This document shows positions 62,940-64,000 of a stretch of DNA of 64,000 bases, in pieces. The stretch covers positions 1 through 64,000 of the forward strand of contig NZ_JAAXCM010000038.1 of NCBI RefSeq assembly GCF_019734885.1, written 5' to 3'. Both the position numbers and the translations under genes were made by a program. Below the pieces are notes generated by a model, which was not told where the DNA came from, made no database searches, and saw only the letters and a list, made by a program, of their open reading frames with translations. Source of the DNA: Pseudocoprococcus catus (GTDB taxonomy: Bacteria; Bacillota; Clostridia; Lachnospirales; Lachnospiraceae). Position 1 is the first letter of the stretch. Each line of letters begins with the position of its first letter.

Positions 62940-64000
62940 TATGCCTCCTCCAATACAAGTTTTACAAATGCCTCTCCCCGGGCCTCAAAATTCTTGAAAA
63001 TACCATAGCTGGCAGCAGCCGGAGACATGACACAGCAGCAGCCTGGGCGACAAAGCTGCTTGGCCAGTGCCACAGCACCATCCAGATGATAAACCAGCTT
63101 GATCCTGCCTGCATCTTTGAATTCCGGATAATACTTGCTGATCTCCTCAAAAATACGCTTGCCCGTTGCCTCCATCAAAATAATATTCGGCACGCTGCAC
63201 TCGTTCAGGAACTGGATCAATTCGCTGTAATCTATGCCGCGATCCATACCACCAATCAATACCGCATCCGTATCCGGCAGACTCTTCAATGCCTGAATCG
63301 TTGTATCGCAGATTGTAGAAATTGAATCATCGTAAAAACGAATACCGCAGGCATCCCCGATATACTGCAGACGATGCGGCAGCGGATTGTATGTCATCAG
63401 TGCTTTTGAAAAAGCTTCATCACTGATATCATACATTCTGCATACAGCATAGGCAAAAGCAATATCCACATAGTTGTGATGACCGATGAGACGGATTTTA
63501 TCAGTCGGGATCTGATAAACATGTCCCTCTATGCAAATAGCTGCATCCGTCAGTAAAACATCTGCCGTTGTCGTCTCATGCCCTGTCTCATTTCTGTCAC
63601 ATACAGCGACCAAATGACCCTTATACACATTCTCCGCCGGAAGGTTATCCACATTGCAGATCAGAACATCTTCTTCCTTCTGCGGTCTGTAAATATTCTC
63701 CTTGGCAGCTACATATTTCTCCATGGTGCCGTAATGATCCAGATGTTCCTCATGAATATTCAGGAGCAGTCCCACATGCGGTGCACAAGTCACATATTCC
63801 AGCTGATGACAGGAAAGCTCACATACGATCAGCGTATGATCATTGATCTGGTCCAGCATATCAAACATCGGAATACCAATATTCCCGACCAGTACACAAT
63901 CATGACCTGTCTCTTTTAATATATGGAAGATCATCGTTGTCGTTGTACTCTTGCCCTTTGTTCCGGTGATGCCGATACACTGACGGCCGAAACGTCTGAA
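62939..64000 (-). CDS. murD: UDP-N-acetylmuramoylalanine-D-glutamate ligase (partial, runs off right edge)
   Basis: The frame is open from the stop at 62939 to the end of the window (353 codons), so the N-terminal domain is missing. The ATP-binding loop GTKGKSTTT lies at 63940-63970, followed by GNIGIP, ELSCHQLEY, NIHEEHLDHYGTMEKY and a late DDSISTICDTT, the order of MurD. It adds D-glutamate to the peptidoglycan precursor. An internal ATG at 63934 is not the true start because the P-loop lies upstream of it. MurD-like proteins of other function are a smaller possibility. Confidence 0.85.
   Translation of the reverse strand, partial: FRRFGRQCIGITGTKGKSTTTTMIFHILKETGHDCVLVGNIGIPMFDMLDQINDHTLIVCELSCHQLEYVTCAPHVGLLLNIHEEHLDHYGTMEKYVAAKENIYRPQKEEDVLICNVDNLPAENVYKGHLVAVCDRNETGHETTTADVLLTDAAICIEGHVYQIPTDKIRLIGHHNYVDIAFAYAVCRMYDISDEAFSKALMTYNPLPHRLQYIGDACGIRFYDDSISTICDTTIQALKSLPDTDAVLIGGMDRGIDYSELIQFLNECSVPNIILMEATGKRIFEEISKYYPEFKDAGRIKLVYHLDGAVALAKQLCRPGCCCVMSPAAASYGIFKNFEARGEAFVKLVLEEA

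Overview
The window looks like the chromosome of a gut-type Clostridia bacterium, most probably a Lachnospiraceae member. Signs are the SCIFF ranthipeptide pair next to secDF, the HemZ-type radical SAM enzyme, a fused SecDF, a PASTA-kinase/PP2C pair, a bifunctional Rel with its own promoter region conserved beside apt and recJ, a propionate-CoA-transferase-like gene, and moderately low GC with strong AGGAGG ribosome sites. I cannot name the genus. Both ends cut genes (tnpB on the left, murD on the right).

Layout. 1-1.3 kb: part of an IS200/IS605-type element (tnpA plus a tnpB that runs off the edge). 1.3-14.4 kb: a purine uptake and catabolism region on the minus strand. A GntR-family regulator heads a run of adenine deaminase, xanthine dehydrogenase Mo subunit, a BMP-type nucleoside ABC transporter, a small membrane-anchored protein, and the FAD and 2Fe-2S xanthine dehydrogenase subunits. 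Guanine deaminase follows with its own promoter and a purine riboswitch whose discriminator base is C (guanine type). The terminator of this riboswitch reuses the aptamer P3 arm, so guanine should switch the gene on. 14.8-25.5 kb: MATE exporter, rpoN, CoA-transferase, a PdaB-like deacetylase, galM, split transketolase, hemZ. 25.6-36.4 kb: the conserved MBL-relA-apt-recJ-secDF-scfB-scfA block. 36.6-47.7 kb: PHP, HAD, yajC, tgt, an HPr-like protein, aroC, a LysA-like/TrmB operon, ilvE, folA, thyA. 47.9-61.2 kb: a (p)ppGpp synthetase-like gene and the classical priA-def-fmt-yugP-rsmB-rlmN-prpC-prkC-rsgA-rpe-thiN cluster. 61.3-64 kb: a probable small RNA, a FadR-type regulator, a HAD phosphatase and murD.

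The most unusual thing is a family of dispersed, highly structured palindromic elements of about 140 nt. There are five complete copies (14623-14760, 21700-21840, 22022-22163, 31399-31537, 31733-31872), one 3' fragment (36543-36588) and one possible minimal relic (41842-41887). Each complete copy has about 30 bp outer arms that are unique to that locus yet almost perfectly self-complementary. The arms surround a conserved core of short motifs and two further helices whose sequences also change in a compensatory way. Outside the arms the palindrome continues for another 30-95 bp per side with decaying identity. This combination of conserved core, locus-specific complementary arms and graded outer palindromes does not look like a simple transposon, CRISPR or terminator. 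It is the best candidate here for an undescribed system.

Other points worth reading: a second short repeat that follows both the riboswitch terminator and the small-RNA terminator, a tandem operator at the purine operon promoter, a His-less HPr-like protein near a cre-like palindrome, and a three-hairpin leader before ilvE. All statements rest on reading the sequence; no database search or folding program was run.
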